Positions 7,641 through 14,860 of a DNA stretch of 23,289 bases are shown in pieces. This stretch comes from Leptolinea sp. UBA1437. GTDB lineage: Bacteria; Chloroflexota; Anaerolineae; Anaerolineales; Anaerolineaceae. The stretch is taken from contig DCTP01000011.1 in NCBI GenBank assembly GCA_002329625.1, positions 1 through 23,289 of the forward strand, given 5' to 3'. The notes below the pieces were generated by a model. It was not told the DNA's origin. It searched no databases and saw only the letters and a program-made list of their open reading frames with translations. The position numbers were made by a program, and so were the translations under genes. How positions within the stretch are numbered: the stretch's first letter is position 1; the number at the start of each line of letters is the position of its first letter.

Positions 7641-9320
7641 TTATTTATCGTTCTTCATCTGAACGGATGATTTGATAATCTGCGGGTCTTTTTCAAACGA
7701 ATGAGGGTAGACGAACGGTTTTCCTCGCATAATTCCATCTTGAATAACACGCATCGTCTCGTTATTTTCCGGTAACAGCGATTCCGGCTTGAAATCTTTT
7801 AATTTCACATACCCGTTCCATACAGGGTCAGGGGATAAAAATTCGGAAAAATCCAATGCGGTATGAAAGAATTGATAATACATAAATTTGCGTGCGTTTT
7901 GTTGAAATTCGCTCGGAACAACCCATTCGTCCGCGTCCAGCATTTCCTGCGCTTTTTGAATGAAAGCTTGTTTCGATTGCGGAAAATAGGTAATCGGTAC
8001 CTGCGTATATCGCGATTTTCCGCCGCTCAAAACCGCTGCTCCCATTGCCGCCGCTTCTAAACCGATGGTGGAATTGTAAACCATAACAAATTTGGCGATC
8101 CGAATTAAATCATATGAGCTGAAATATTGATCCGGAGCGATATAGAGGACATTCGTCAAATGGGTCAGGTGGTTTCCGACAATCCAATCGGTAACCGTTT
8201 CCAAGGATTCCTTTCCCGGACGAAGTTCATCCGGATGCGCTCGAATTACAAAAAGGGTGTCCGCATTCTTTTCAATCAGTGACTTGACCGAATCCAGCCA
8301 CTCAAACATATTATCGAAAACAACATTGGCATGCTTTTGACTGGTATCAAAGACCACGTTGGTAAACACCGGTACGACCTGACGAAACATCCGCACCATT
8401 TTCCAGAATTCGGGTGTCAATCCCTCCATCTCCGGCCAAAAGCGAACGCCTGCGGTTTGAAAAGAACCCTTCATCCGACTTTCTAGGTAATCATCCAGTT
8501 TTTGATTTCTTTCCGGTGTCATTTCCAGATCAGCCGGCAAGTCGATCGGACAAGCCGTAGCTTCGCCTTCCGTAAAAAACGCTGTTTCCGGCATTAATCC
8601 GATTTCATGAGTGAATGTCGGAATTCCGTTTTGTTTTCCGATCCATTTCACGGTTGCTTCCGGATACTGTAACCCATTAAAAACCACAATCGCCCGCGGA
8701 TGGTTGTTTGATATCCATTCTTTCGCCAGGAGATAAGTACTCCATGCCGATCTTATATAAAGTCGTTGGAGTGGCAAGGCATTAGGAACATCTTCCAAGT
8801 GATGGCGTCTCATAATCCAACGCAGAGACGGCAATGTCAACTCACCTAGAGGGACCCCTTCATGAACGTAGGATTCCAACTCATGATAGGTTAACCCTTC
8901 GACTTCATTAAAGAGGATCGGATCCTCGCGAAATTCCAACGGTACAGTTTGTAACCCGTTATACATGTTTTTACTCAGGCGAATACAACTTTGACAGGGA
9001 AGTTCTTTTTTCGGATTTTCACGATCGGTTGCCAACAGACACGGATTCAGTCCGCGCATACAGGTCATAAATACAATCGGCACACCCGTAGATTGCAGAC
9101 TGTTCGCAGCCAACCAGGCGAAAGCGGCATTTAAACTGGTACGCGTCAATCGCGTCGAAGCATTGAAGAAAAGAACCGGTTGTTCATCCTTCCGGACTCT
9201 TTGCGAGGAATAACGGTTAATTTCATGAAATTTACGAGAATTTGCGCGATCCGTATCGTGAATGCGCCGACGATCGCGAATTCGCATGAAAACAGATCGC
9301 TTACTTGAATCGACTGCCAT
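7641..9320 (-). CDS. Capsule-type GT-B glycosyltransferase-like protein with a four-cysteine motif
   Basis: A 559-residue soluble protein. The C-terminal half resembles GT-B and capsule-synthesis transferases. It has an FVIRAHPDE segment, and then VYNSTIGLEAAAMGAAVLSGG, typical of the nucleotide-sugar site in KpsC/KpsS-like and related enzymes. The N-terminal half carries CMRGLNPC, then PCQSC, four cysteines at residues 87, 94, 109 and 112 that could bind a metal. I take the ATG at 9320. A TTG at 9329, three codons earlier and one base after the neuB stop, is also possible, and neither has a clear Shine-Dalgarno sequence. The first ~45 residues are very basic and low in conservation signals, so the true start could be later. 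Placed next to neuB, it may use a CMP-activated acid, as capsule Kdo transferases do. That is inference. Confidence 0.65.
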   Translation of the reverse strand: MAVDSSKRSVFMRIRDRRRIHDTDRANSRKFHEINRYSSQRVRKDEQPVLFFNASTRLTRTSLNAAFAWLAANSLQSTGVPIVFMTCMRGLNPCLLATDRENPKKELPCQSCIRLSKNMYNGLQTVPLEFREDPILFNEVEGLTYHELESYVHEGVPLGELTLPSLRWIMRRHHLEDVPNALPLQRLYIRSAWSTYLLAKEWISNNHPRAIVVFNGLQYPEATVKWIGKQNGIPTFTHEIGLMPETAFFTEGEATACPIDLPADLEMTPERNQKLDDYLESRMKGSFQTAGVRFWPEMEGLTPEFWKMVRMFRQVVPVFTNVVFDTSQKHANVVFDNMFEWLDSVKSLIEKNADTLFVIRAHPDELRPGKESLETVTDWIVGNHLTHLTNVLYIAPDQYFSSYDLIRIAKFVMVYNSTIGLEAAAMGAAVLSGGKSRYTQVPITYFPQSKQAFIQKAQEMLDADEWVVPSEFQQNARKFMYYQFFHTALDFSEFLSPDPVWNGYVKLKDFKPESLLPENNETMRVIQDGIMRGKPFVYPHSFEKDPQIIKSSVQMKNDK

Positions 9321-9330
9321 GGAAGACAAT

Positions 9331-10206
9331 TTATTGGACTCGGCGCAATTTTTTCAGGCTGGGCAATTCGTCATCATACACTTTCTTGATTCCGTCGCCC
9401 AAAGAAGCTTCCGTAACCCGAATATACTTCACCAGCTTTTCCATTCCCTGAGGTTCTACGGAAGCGGCTTGATCCGTTCCCCACATTGCCCGATCCAAAG
9501 TAAAATGGCGTTCAACCAGACAAGCCCCCAATGCCACTGAAACAACGGAAGGAATCAATCCCACTTCGTGCCCCGAATATCCGATCGGGCAGTCAAATTC
9601 TTCGATTAGTTTTGGGATCATCCGCAGGTTCAGTTCTTCCGGTTTGCAGGGATAAGCACTGGTCGCATGAGTTATAATCAGATTATCCAAATTCCCGAAC
9701 AGACTCACCGATTGTCGGATTTGATCCATCGTAGACATGCCGGTCGACAGAATAATCGGCTTTCGGGTTGACAGCAGTTTATCCAATAATTCATGATCAG
9801 TCAGACTTGCAGAAGGGACTTTGTAGGCAATAGGATCAAATTTCATCAAAAAATCAATTGATTCCACATCCCATACCGAAGCAAACCAATCGATTCCCAA
9901 CTCATGGCACAGTTCATCAATTTCATGATATTCATCTTCCCAAAATTCGACATGTTCCCGATACTCAAGATAGGACATGTAACCCCAAGGAGTCTCACGC
10001 ATTTTGCTTTGTTCAGAAAGAGGAACGCAAACGGCGGGAGTCCGTTTCTGAAATTTAACCGCATCCACTCCGGCCGCATAAGCCGAGCGAATCATGCGTT
10101 TCGCAATGCCGATATCTCCGTTATGATTGATTCCGATTTCCGCAATGACATAGACCGGTTGGCCTTCGCCGACCAATCGATTTCCTAATTTAACTGTCTT
10201 TCCCAT
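9331..10206 (-). CDS. neuB: NeuB-type nonulosonic acid synthase lacking the SAF domain
   Basis: A 291-residue TIM-barrel enzyme that condenses phosphoenolpyruvate with a six-carbon N-acyl aminosugar (or its 6-phosphate) to give a nine-carbon nonulosonic acid. Family motifs are clear: VIAEIGINHNGD (residues 20-31), KFQKR, KVPSASLTDHELL, ILSTGMS, GYSGHE and VERHFTLDR. The protein stops shortly after SLGDGIKKVYDDE, where most NeuB proteins continue into a ~60-residue antifreeze-like (SAF) domain. I chose the ATG at 10206, with AAGGA five bases upstream, because the sequence then begins at the usual family N-terminus. An earlier start at 10230 adds eight unmatched residues. It overlaps the upstream gene by 17 bp. 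Whether the product is sialic, legionaminic, Kdn or another acid cannot be told from sequence alone. Confidence 0.85.
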   Translation of the reverse strand: MGKTVKLGNRLVGEGQPVYVIAEIGINHNGDIGIAKRMIRSAYAAGVDAVKFQKRTPAVCVPLSEQSKMRETPWGYMSYLEYREHVEFWEDEYHEIDELCHELGIDWFASVWDVESIDFLMKFDPIAYKVPSASLTDHELLDKLLSTRKPIILSTGMSTMDQIRQSVSLFGNLDNLIITHATSAYPCKPEELNLRMIPKLIEEFDCPIGYSGHEVGLIPSVVSVALGACLVERHFTLDRAMWGTDQAASVEPQGMEKLVKYIRVTEASLGDGIKKVYDDELPSLKKLRRVQ

Positions 10207-11452
10207 AACTTTCCTTGTTTCGCCGGACAATCAATTCGCATAATTCACGAACGACACCTTGTCCACCGTTTCGTTTGAGAATTATATCTGCTTTTGATTT
10301 TACAAGATCATGAGCATCTGCGGGAGCAGCCGCACAGCCTACCAACGGAAAACATTGTAAATCGTTAATATCATTCCCGATATAAACAGTATTTTCCGCC
10401 GGAATTTTATTCTCCGCCAAATATTTCTTCAACACAGTCGCTTTATCCAACGTCCCTTGATAAGATTGTATTCCCAATTTTTCGCAGCGTTTCCGCACCA
10501 CCGGATTGGTCTCGCTTGAAATCACAATCGCGGTTATTCCGGCTTCCCGCAACAGCCAAAAACCGATCCCGTCCCCGCGATTACAGATCACACTTTCAAG
10601 TCCATCTTGGTTCACGATGACCTCATCATTGGTCAGAACACCGTCAAAGTCCATGACCAACAAACACGTTTTTTGCGGCAGTGATCTTCTCTTGTGTTCG
10701 GGATAAACCATATCCAAACCGCCGTAATAGACCAGTTGTTCATAACGGTCCCAGTCCGCCAAAGTATCGATGTCCACTTTAAACGCGGGATCCAACAAAA
10801 GAGGCAAAATCACTTTTCCGCTCATACTGTCGCCCGCCATAAAAGTCCGCCGGGGACGTATTGCATCGATATGTCCGGTTTGCCAATATGTTGCGGGTAA
10901 TACCTGCCTCGGTGCATTATAGGGTTCCGGAATGCCATCTAATTTGATCAATCCGCTCATCGTTCCGGTTTCAGAATCGATCAGCCACATTTTGAAAGGA
11001 TTCTCAGAGGAAGGCACCACTCCGCGAACAGAATCGGCCTCCGGATGATCCGTGAGCAGCCTGACGGCATCATCCACCAAATTCACCGGCCGAACCGGCG
11101 AAGTAGGCCTCAGTTGAACGACGATATCCGGTTCATATCCCTCATTTTCTTTTAACCATTCCAACGCATGCCGGAAAACCGGCAAATCCAATGATTGATC
11201 CGTTGCAAATTCCGCCGGTCGTAAAAAAGGCGTTTCCGCTCCCCATTCGCGCGCAACTCGTGCGATTTCCTCATCGTCCGTAGAGACAATTGTCCGTGTA
11301 ACCGATGCGGATTGTTTTGCAGCTGCGATAGACCAGGCAATCAAAGGATATCCGGCAAATTTTTTAATGTTTTTATGCGGAATTCCTTTCGATCCGCCCC
11401 TGGCCGGAATGATCGCCAAAACTTCTGCGTGCTTAGCTACCATGCCGTCCAT
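10190..11452 (-). CDS. neuA: Fused CMP-nonulosonate cytidylyltransferase and KdsC-like HAD phosphatase
   Basis: A 420-residue two-domain protein. Residues ~8-240 are a NeuA-type cytidylyltransferase: AIIPARGGSKGIPHKN (13-28), VSTDDEEIA, QLRPTSPVR and VDIDTLADW. Residues ~262-410 are a C0-type HAD phosphatase like KdsC: nucleophile region DFDGVLT with Asp268 and Asp270, Ser312/Ser313, Lys337 and GNDIND with Asp361. All the expected HAD residues are present, so the phosphatase is probably active. The pairing suggests that a 9-phosphorylated acid is dephosphorylated and then activated with CTP. Animal CMAS and some Bacteroidetes proteins have a comparable arrangement. The ATG at 11452 overlaps the upstream reductase gene by 16 bp, and a second ATG at 11443 also fits. 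Domain calls are firm, but the exact acid is not known. Confidence 0.88.
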   Translation of the reverse strand: MDGMVAKHAEVLAIIPARGGSKGIPHKNIKKFAGYPLIAWSIAAAKQSASVTRTIVSTDDEEIARVAREWGAETPFLRPAEFATDQSLDLPVFRHALEWLKENEGYEPDIVVQLRPTSPVRPVNLVDDAVRLLTDHPEADSVRGVVPSSENPFKMWLIDSETGTMSGLIKLDGIPEPYNAPRQVLPATYWQTGHIDAIRPRRTFMAGDSMSGKVILPLLLDPAFKVDIDTLADWDRYEQLVYYGGLDMVYPEHKRRSLPQKTCLLVMDFDGVLTNDEVIVNQDGLESVICNRGDGIGFWLLREAGITAIVISSETNPVVRKRCEKLGIQSYQGTLDKATVLKKYLAENKIPAENTVYIGNDINDLQCFPLVGCAAAPADAHDLVKSKADIILKRNGGQGVVRELCELIVRRNKESYGKDS

Positions 11453-12264
11453 CCGCCATCCACCACCAAATTCGATCCGGTCATATAAGAAGAAGCATCG
11501 GATGCCAAAAATAACAAAGCTCCGCTGAGTTCGTCGATATTTGCCATTCGGCCTATAACGGTTCGGGCTGAATATTGCTTTACAAAAAATTCGTCGTGTC
11601 CGTTATAGACACCGCCCGGTGTCAGGCAATTTGCCCGAATTCCCGTGCCGGCATAATAAGTAGCCAAGTATTTGGTCAATCCGAGCACTCCAGCTTTAGT
11701 GACCGAATAATAAACGGGTTTATACTGCCTCAATGATGGATCCCCGTCCGGCCTTTCATAGATCCGCTGGTCGGGTCCGACCAATCCGTAAGTCGAACAA
11801 ATATTGATGATGACTCCATGATTTTGGACGATCATCGGTTTTACCGCCGCTTGAGCGCAAAGAAATAGCCCGGTCAGGTTGACATCCAAAGCATCCTGCC
11901 ATTGTTTCAAAGGATATTCTTCAAATGTATTCGAATGTTTCCCTTGCGTTCCGTCAAATTTCGGATCCAAAGCCGCGCTACAAACCAGCACATCCAACCG
12001 TCCAGTCTCGTTGACAGCTGTATCTACCATCGCTTTCACCGATTCGGGATCGGTAACATCCACAGCGCAGGCTATTCCATGCCCTCCGAATTCTTGAATC
12101 AGCTCGACTGTTTGTCGGGCTAAATTCAGATTCAGATCCGCCGCAACTACGGATGCACCGGCTTGCGCAAGCGTCTTGCAAAATTCTTTGCCGAGCAATC
12201 CTCCGCCACCCGTTATAACCGCGGTTTGATTTTTCATCGAAAATTTTTCAAAAATTTCGTTCAT
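11437..12264 (-). CDS. Short-chain dehydrogenase/reductase, PtmA-like
   Basis: A 275-residue classical SDR. The cofactor motif is TGGGGLLG (residues 18-25) and the acidic residue of ADLN follows. The catalytic Ser157 lies in NICSTYG, and YSVTK gives Tyr186 and Lys190. The ending SSYMTGSNLVVDGGWTAW is typical of the family. The segment after STYG and the GIRANCLTPGGV region resemble proteins annotated as flagellin modification protein A (PtmA), which sit in legionaminic and pseudaminic acid clusters. From memory, PtmA acts in making the legionaminic acid precursor in Campylobacter. The start at 12264 has AAGGAAGG four bases upstream. It is the first gene of the compact cluster, with overlapping genes after it, so it likely heads the operon. 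The substrate is unproven. Confidence 0.8.
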   Translation of the reverse strand: MNEIFEKFSMKNQTAVITGGGGLLGKEFCKTLAQAGASVVAADLNLNLARQTVELIQEFGGHGIACAVDVTDPESVKAMVDTAVNETGRLDVLVCSAALDPKFDGTQGKHSNTFEEYPLKQWQDALDVNLTGLFLCAQAAVKPMIVQNHGVIINICSTYGLVGPDQRIYERPDGDPSLRQYKPVYYSVTKAGVLGLTKYLATYYAGTGIRANCLTPGGVYNGHDEFFVKQYSARTVIGRMANIDELSGALLFLASDASSYMTGSNLVVDGGWTAW

Positions 12265-12312
12265 ACCTTCCTTATCCGGTTCTGTATTCAGAGAACTTTT
12301 TCCTTTTTGCCT

Positions 12313-12341
12313 ATTTTATCAGCCCTTTTCACAAAACCGAA
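12313..12341 (-). promoter_or_regulatory. Candidate extended -10 promoter for the nonulosonate cluster
   Basis: In the 126-bp gap before the reductase gene, the minus strand has TGATAAAAT (12321 to 12313), an extended -10 with one mismatch. A weak -35, TTCGGT (12341 to 12336), lies 17 bp upstream. The implied 5' leader is about 40 bases. I see no terminator after the SixA-CHAD gene upstream, so read-through is also possible. Confidence 0.35.
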
Positions 12342-12390
12342 AATACCCGTAAGGGACAATGTACATAAAAGCATAAAACCGGGATTTAAT

Positions 12391-13737
12391 TTAATTTTCC
12401 TTTTCGCTGATTTGTTGAAGCCATTCGCGACTATCAAATAATTTCCTGTAATTCGATTCAATCTCTTTTTCATAATTGATAAAAGCGATCACTTCCTGCT
12501 CCAACGCCGGGGAGCTCAAACCAATGATTTTCAGAATCGCTTCTTGGTTACGGATCGCATCACAAGTATTTCCCAATAAAGTTTGCAGTTTCTTCACATC
12601 CTGATGACGTTTTCGATGTTCCGGATCCAGTATGCCATAGAAGTTTTCGCTGACATAACGATATTTTTTACATTTCAGACGGATCGGATGAATATAGGAA
12701 AAGTTGAATTCGTTATAATTAATCATCCGTTTCAAGATATATTGATACCATTTGTCAAGCCGGGCATCAATCACTTTTTGAGTCGGGACATCCTTTTCGC
12801 TGCTTTTTCGAATGGTCTTTATAAGATCGTTAGAACTTTTTGTCAGGCGATCGATATATTTATTCTTGGATACAATTTTTATCACACGATCTTTTTCAAT
12901 ATTTCGTTTTCGATTCAACTCTTGAATCAAAACGGATTGAGACGGATCGAGTTTCTGATCGAGTAAGTGTTCGTTCCAAGTATTGATGATTACATCAATT
13001 TCACGAAGGGTGCTTATTTCAGCAGCCGACTGCCGAAATTGATCTTGATAATCCTGATATTTTTCCGGTTTTAAATATTTTTTTCCGAGAGATATCAAGG
13101 AACGAAAACTGCGGATAGATACTCTCAGTTGATGTGCCGATTCGACATCATCCGGTTCGGATAGAAAACGATTCCGATTTTCTGCGATCTGATTGAAGTT
13201 TTGCTCCATTTTTATCATCAGATCCTGTCGAAAAGAATTTCCTTCCACTTCCGGCCCCGTCATTCGAGCCAACTGTTTCAAACCTTTCAATGGAAAATGC
13301 CATAGTACTTTGCCTTTTTGGTCACTGTCCGGATAATACTCTATTTCCGCCGCCGCTCCTTTTTGAAAAAGGATCTCAGAATCACAAAGTTCATCCACCC
13401 ATTCAGACAGATAAGGTTGATGCCCCACAATAACAACCGTTTCAGCTCCGGTTTTCTCCAATTCGGATTTCAGTTGTTCCGTATCACCATCTCCGATAAA
13501 ATCTTTAAACCGGATATCTTTATTCTCCATACCGGATGTTAAGATCTGAGCGGTTTCAATCGCTCGTATTTTCGGAGAGGACCAGATTTCCACATTATTT
13601 CGGCTGCGTAAATAAGCGGCGAGAGCCGGCAGGTTGCTTTCCAGATCTCTTTTACCTCTCTCTGTGAGGAACCGTTGTTCATCATCCACACTGCCTCGTT
13701 CGATCGCTTCACCATGTCTCAGAAAAATGATTCTCAT
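12391..13737 (-). CDS. SixA phosphohistidine phosphatase fused to a CHAD domain
   Basis: A 448-residue cytoplasmic fusion. Residues 1-~160 are a SixA-type histidine phosphatase: the phosphate-binding RHG (residues 7-9), RAIETAQIL and VGHQPYLSEW with the second catalytic His106. Residues ~165-445 are a CHAD domain, an alpha-helical bundle with conserved basic and histidine residues, seen here in SAHQLRVSIRSFRSL and in HPIRLKCKKYRYVSE. CHAD domains are known to bind inorganic polyphosphate and often accompany CYTH triphosphatases, but none is visible here. The fusion suggests a phosphatase positioned on or regulated by polyphosphate, or one acting on a phosphohistidine protein. AAGGAGG five bases before the ATG gives a strong start. 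It is divergent from the suf operon across 330 bp. It may be a single gene or lead into the glycan cluster. Confidence 0.88.
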   Translation of the reverse strand: MRIIFLRHGEAIERGSVDDEQRFLTERGKRDLESNLPALAAYLRSRNNVEIWSSPKIRAIETAQILTSGMENKDIRFKDFIGDGDTEQLKSELEKTGAETVVIVGHQPYLSEWVDELCDSEILFQKGAAAEIEYYPDSDQKGKVLWHFPLKGLKQLARMTGPEVEGNSFRQDLMIKMEQNFNQIAENRNRFLSEPDDVESAHQLRVSIRSFRSLISLGKKYLKPEKYQDYQDQFRQSAAEISTLREIDVIINTWNEHLLDQKLDPSQSVLIQELNRKRNIEKDRVIKIVSKNKYIDRLTKSSNDLIKTIRKSSEKDVPTQKVIDARLDKWYQYILKRMINYNEFNFSYIHPIRLKCKKYRYVSENFYGILDPEHRKRHQDVKKLQTLLGNTCDAIRNQEAILKIIGLSSPALEQEVIAFINYEKEIESNYRKLFDSREWLQQISEKEN

Positions 13738-13912
13738 CGGATCCTCCTTAATCTTTTCCCTTGAATTTGATAAATTTCAACGATAAATACGGCTTAATTC
13801 TAACGGATTTCACAATAATGATTCAAAAAGAGTATAAAATTGAAATGGGAACCGTATCGATTTCCCCCTTTCTTAGAATTCCATTAGAAATTCAATCGCC
13901 TAAGGCGAAGCT

Positions 13913-13942
13913 TTCACTTCAAAGACGTCAATCTGTTATAAT
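13913..13942 (+). promoter_or_regulatory. Candidate promoter for the suf operon
   Basis: TGTTATAAT (13934-13942) is an extended -10 with a perfect TATAAT. The best -35 is TTCACT (13913-13918), weak but at an acceptable 18-bp spacing. Transcription would start near 13949, about 120 bases before sufC. A second TATAAT at 13969-13974 has no good -35. Confidence 0.5.
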
Positions 13943-13953
13943 TTATCCGTTAT

Positions 13954-13970
13954 TAAAATCGATGATTTTA
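13954..13970. promoter_or_regulatory. Palindrome at the suf start site, possible operator
   Basis: TAAAATC (13954-13960), three bases, then GATTTTA (13964-13970) form a perfect 7-3-7 palindrome. It lies just downstream of the predicted suf start point and overlaps the second TATAAT. Position and symmetry fit a dimeric repressor site, and SUF operons are often controlled by iron-sulphur sensing Rrf2-type regulators. No regulator gene is in the window, and AT-rich palindromes can arise by chance. Confidence 0.35.
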
Positions 13971-14067
13971 TAATGCGGGTTTATCAACTCTTTCCCCGCT
14001 GTCGTTGAATAAAAGATGAAAAAATGACTCAACCGATTCCAATATCGGTGCATTTGAGGAGAATTTA

Positions 14068-14838
14068 ATGATAGGCTTAGAAGTTAAAGACTTAAGCGTC
14101 ACCGTTCATGATAAAAAGATTATCAATCACCTGTCCATTCAGGTTCCCAAAGGGGAGATTCACGCGATTATGGGACCGAATGGAACCGGAAAATCTACCC
14201 TCTCCTATACGATTATGGGACATCCCGCATATCGACCCGACGAAGGTGAAATTCTCTTGAACGATCAATTAATCAATGATTGGCCCCCCGACAAGCGCTC
14301 ACACGCCGGATTGTTTTTGGCACTCCAATATCCGGTTGCAATTCCCGGGGTGACCGTTGCGAATTTTCTGCGGACCGCATTAAATATTCACCGAAAAAGC
14401 AAGAATCCGGATGATCATGGGATTCCGATTCCCGAATTTCGAAAACTCCTAAAGGAAAAGATGAAGATGCTGAAAATGGATCCGGATTTTGCCGGTCGAT
14501 ATCTGAACGACGGATTTTCGGGTGGAGAAAAGAAACGGACCGAAGTTCTTCAGATGGCTATTCTTGAACCGGAAATCGCCATTTTGGATGAAATCGATTC
14601 GGGGTTGGATATTGATGCATTACGAATCGTTTCCGAAGGAATTAATATCTTGGTCGACCAGACCCATATGGGTGTCTTGATTATCACCCATTATCAGCGA
14701 TTGCTGGATTACATAAAACCGCAGGCGGTTCATGTGATGATGGACGGTCAGATCGTCCGTACCGGAGATGCTAATCTGGCGCTTGAGTTGGAAGAAAAGG
14801 GCTACGACTGGATTCGTCAAGAACAAACCACCGCATAA
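14068..14838 (+). CDS. sufC: SufC, iron-sulphur assembly ATPase
   Basis: A 256-residue soluble ABC-type ATPase that works with SufB and SufD to build iron-sulphur clusters. Walker A is GPNGTGKST (residues 36-44), the Q-loop lies near LALQYP, and the signature is FSGGEKKR (150-157). Walker B is IAILDEID with Glu175, and the switch His208 is in ITHYQ. The FSGGEKKRxEVLQMA stretch is specific for SufC rather than transport ATPases. GAGGAGA before the ATG is a strong ribosome-binding site. It is the first gene of a six-gene operon; the sufB ATG follows 22 bases after its stop. Confidence 0.96.
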   Translation: MIGLEVKDLSVTVHDKKIINHLSIQVPKGEIHAIMGPNGTGKSTLSYTIMGHPAYRPDEGEILLNDQLINDWPPDKRSHAGLFLALQYPVAIPGVTVANFLRTALNIHRKSKNPDDHGIPIPEFRKLLKEKMKMLKMDPDFAGRYLNDGFSGGEKKRTEVLQMAILEPEIAILDEIDSGLDIDALRIVSEGINILVDQTHMGVLIITHYQRLLDYIKPQAVHVMMDGQIVRTGDANLALELEEKGYDWIRQEQTTA

Positions 14839-14860
14839 AGATCGATTTCCGGAGAACAGA

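Larger units (their letters stand above)
13738..14067. other. 330-bp divergent regulatory gap between SixA-CHAD and sufC
   Basis: This AT-rich intergenic region separates two divergent genes and should carry promoters for both. On the plus side I see two TATAAT boxes (13937-13942 and 13969-13974), a 17-bp palindrome (13954-13970), and a small hairpin, ACCGAT/ATCGGT (14032-14049), just before the sufC ribosome-binding site GAGGAGA (14056-14062). I found no convincing minus-strand promoter beyond an unpaired TATACT. No conserved protein-coding frame is apparent. A 70-codon open frame at 13761 has no ribosome-binding site or recognisable content. Confidence 0.6.

Noticed and set aside
10207..10230. 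Eight-residue N-terminal extension of NeuB
   Set aside because: The family normally begins at the lysine-rich segment following the ATG at 10206, which also has AAGGA at good spacing.
10190..11452. Assignment of the fusion to Kdo synthesis (KdsB-KdsC)
   Set aside because: The N-terminal motifs and the neighbouring NeuB point to nonulosonic acid. No KdsA or KdsD homologue is present.
14768..14860. Upstream extension of sufB into sufC
   Set aside because: The extra 31 residues overlap sufC in another frame and do not resemble SufB. GGAGA marks the ATG at 14861.
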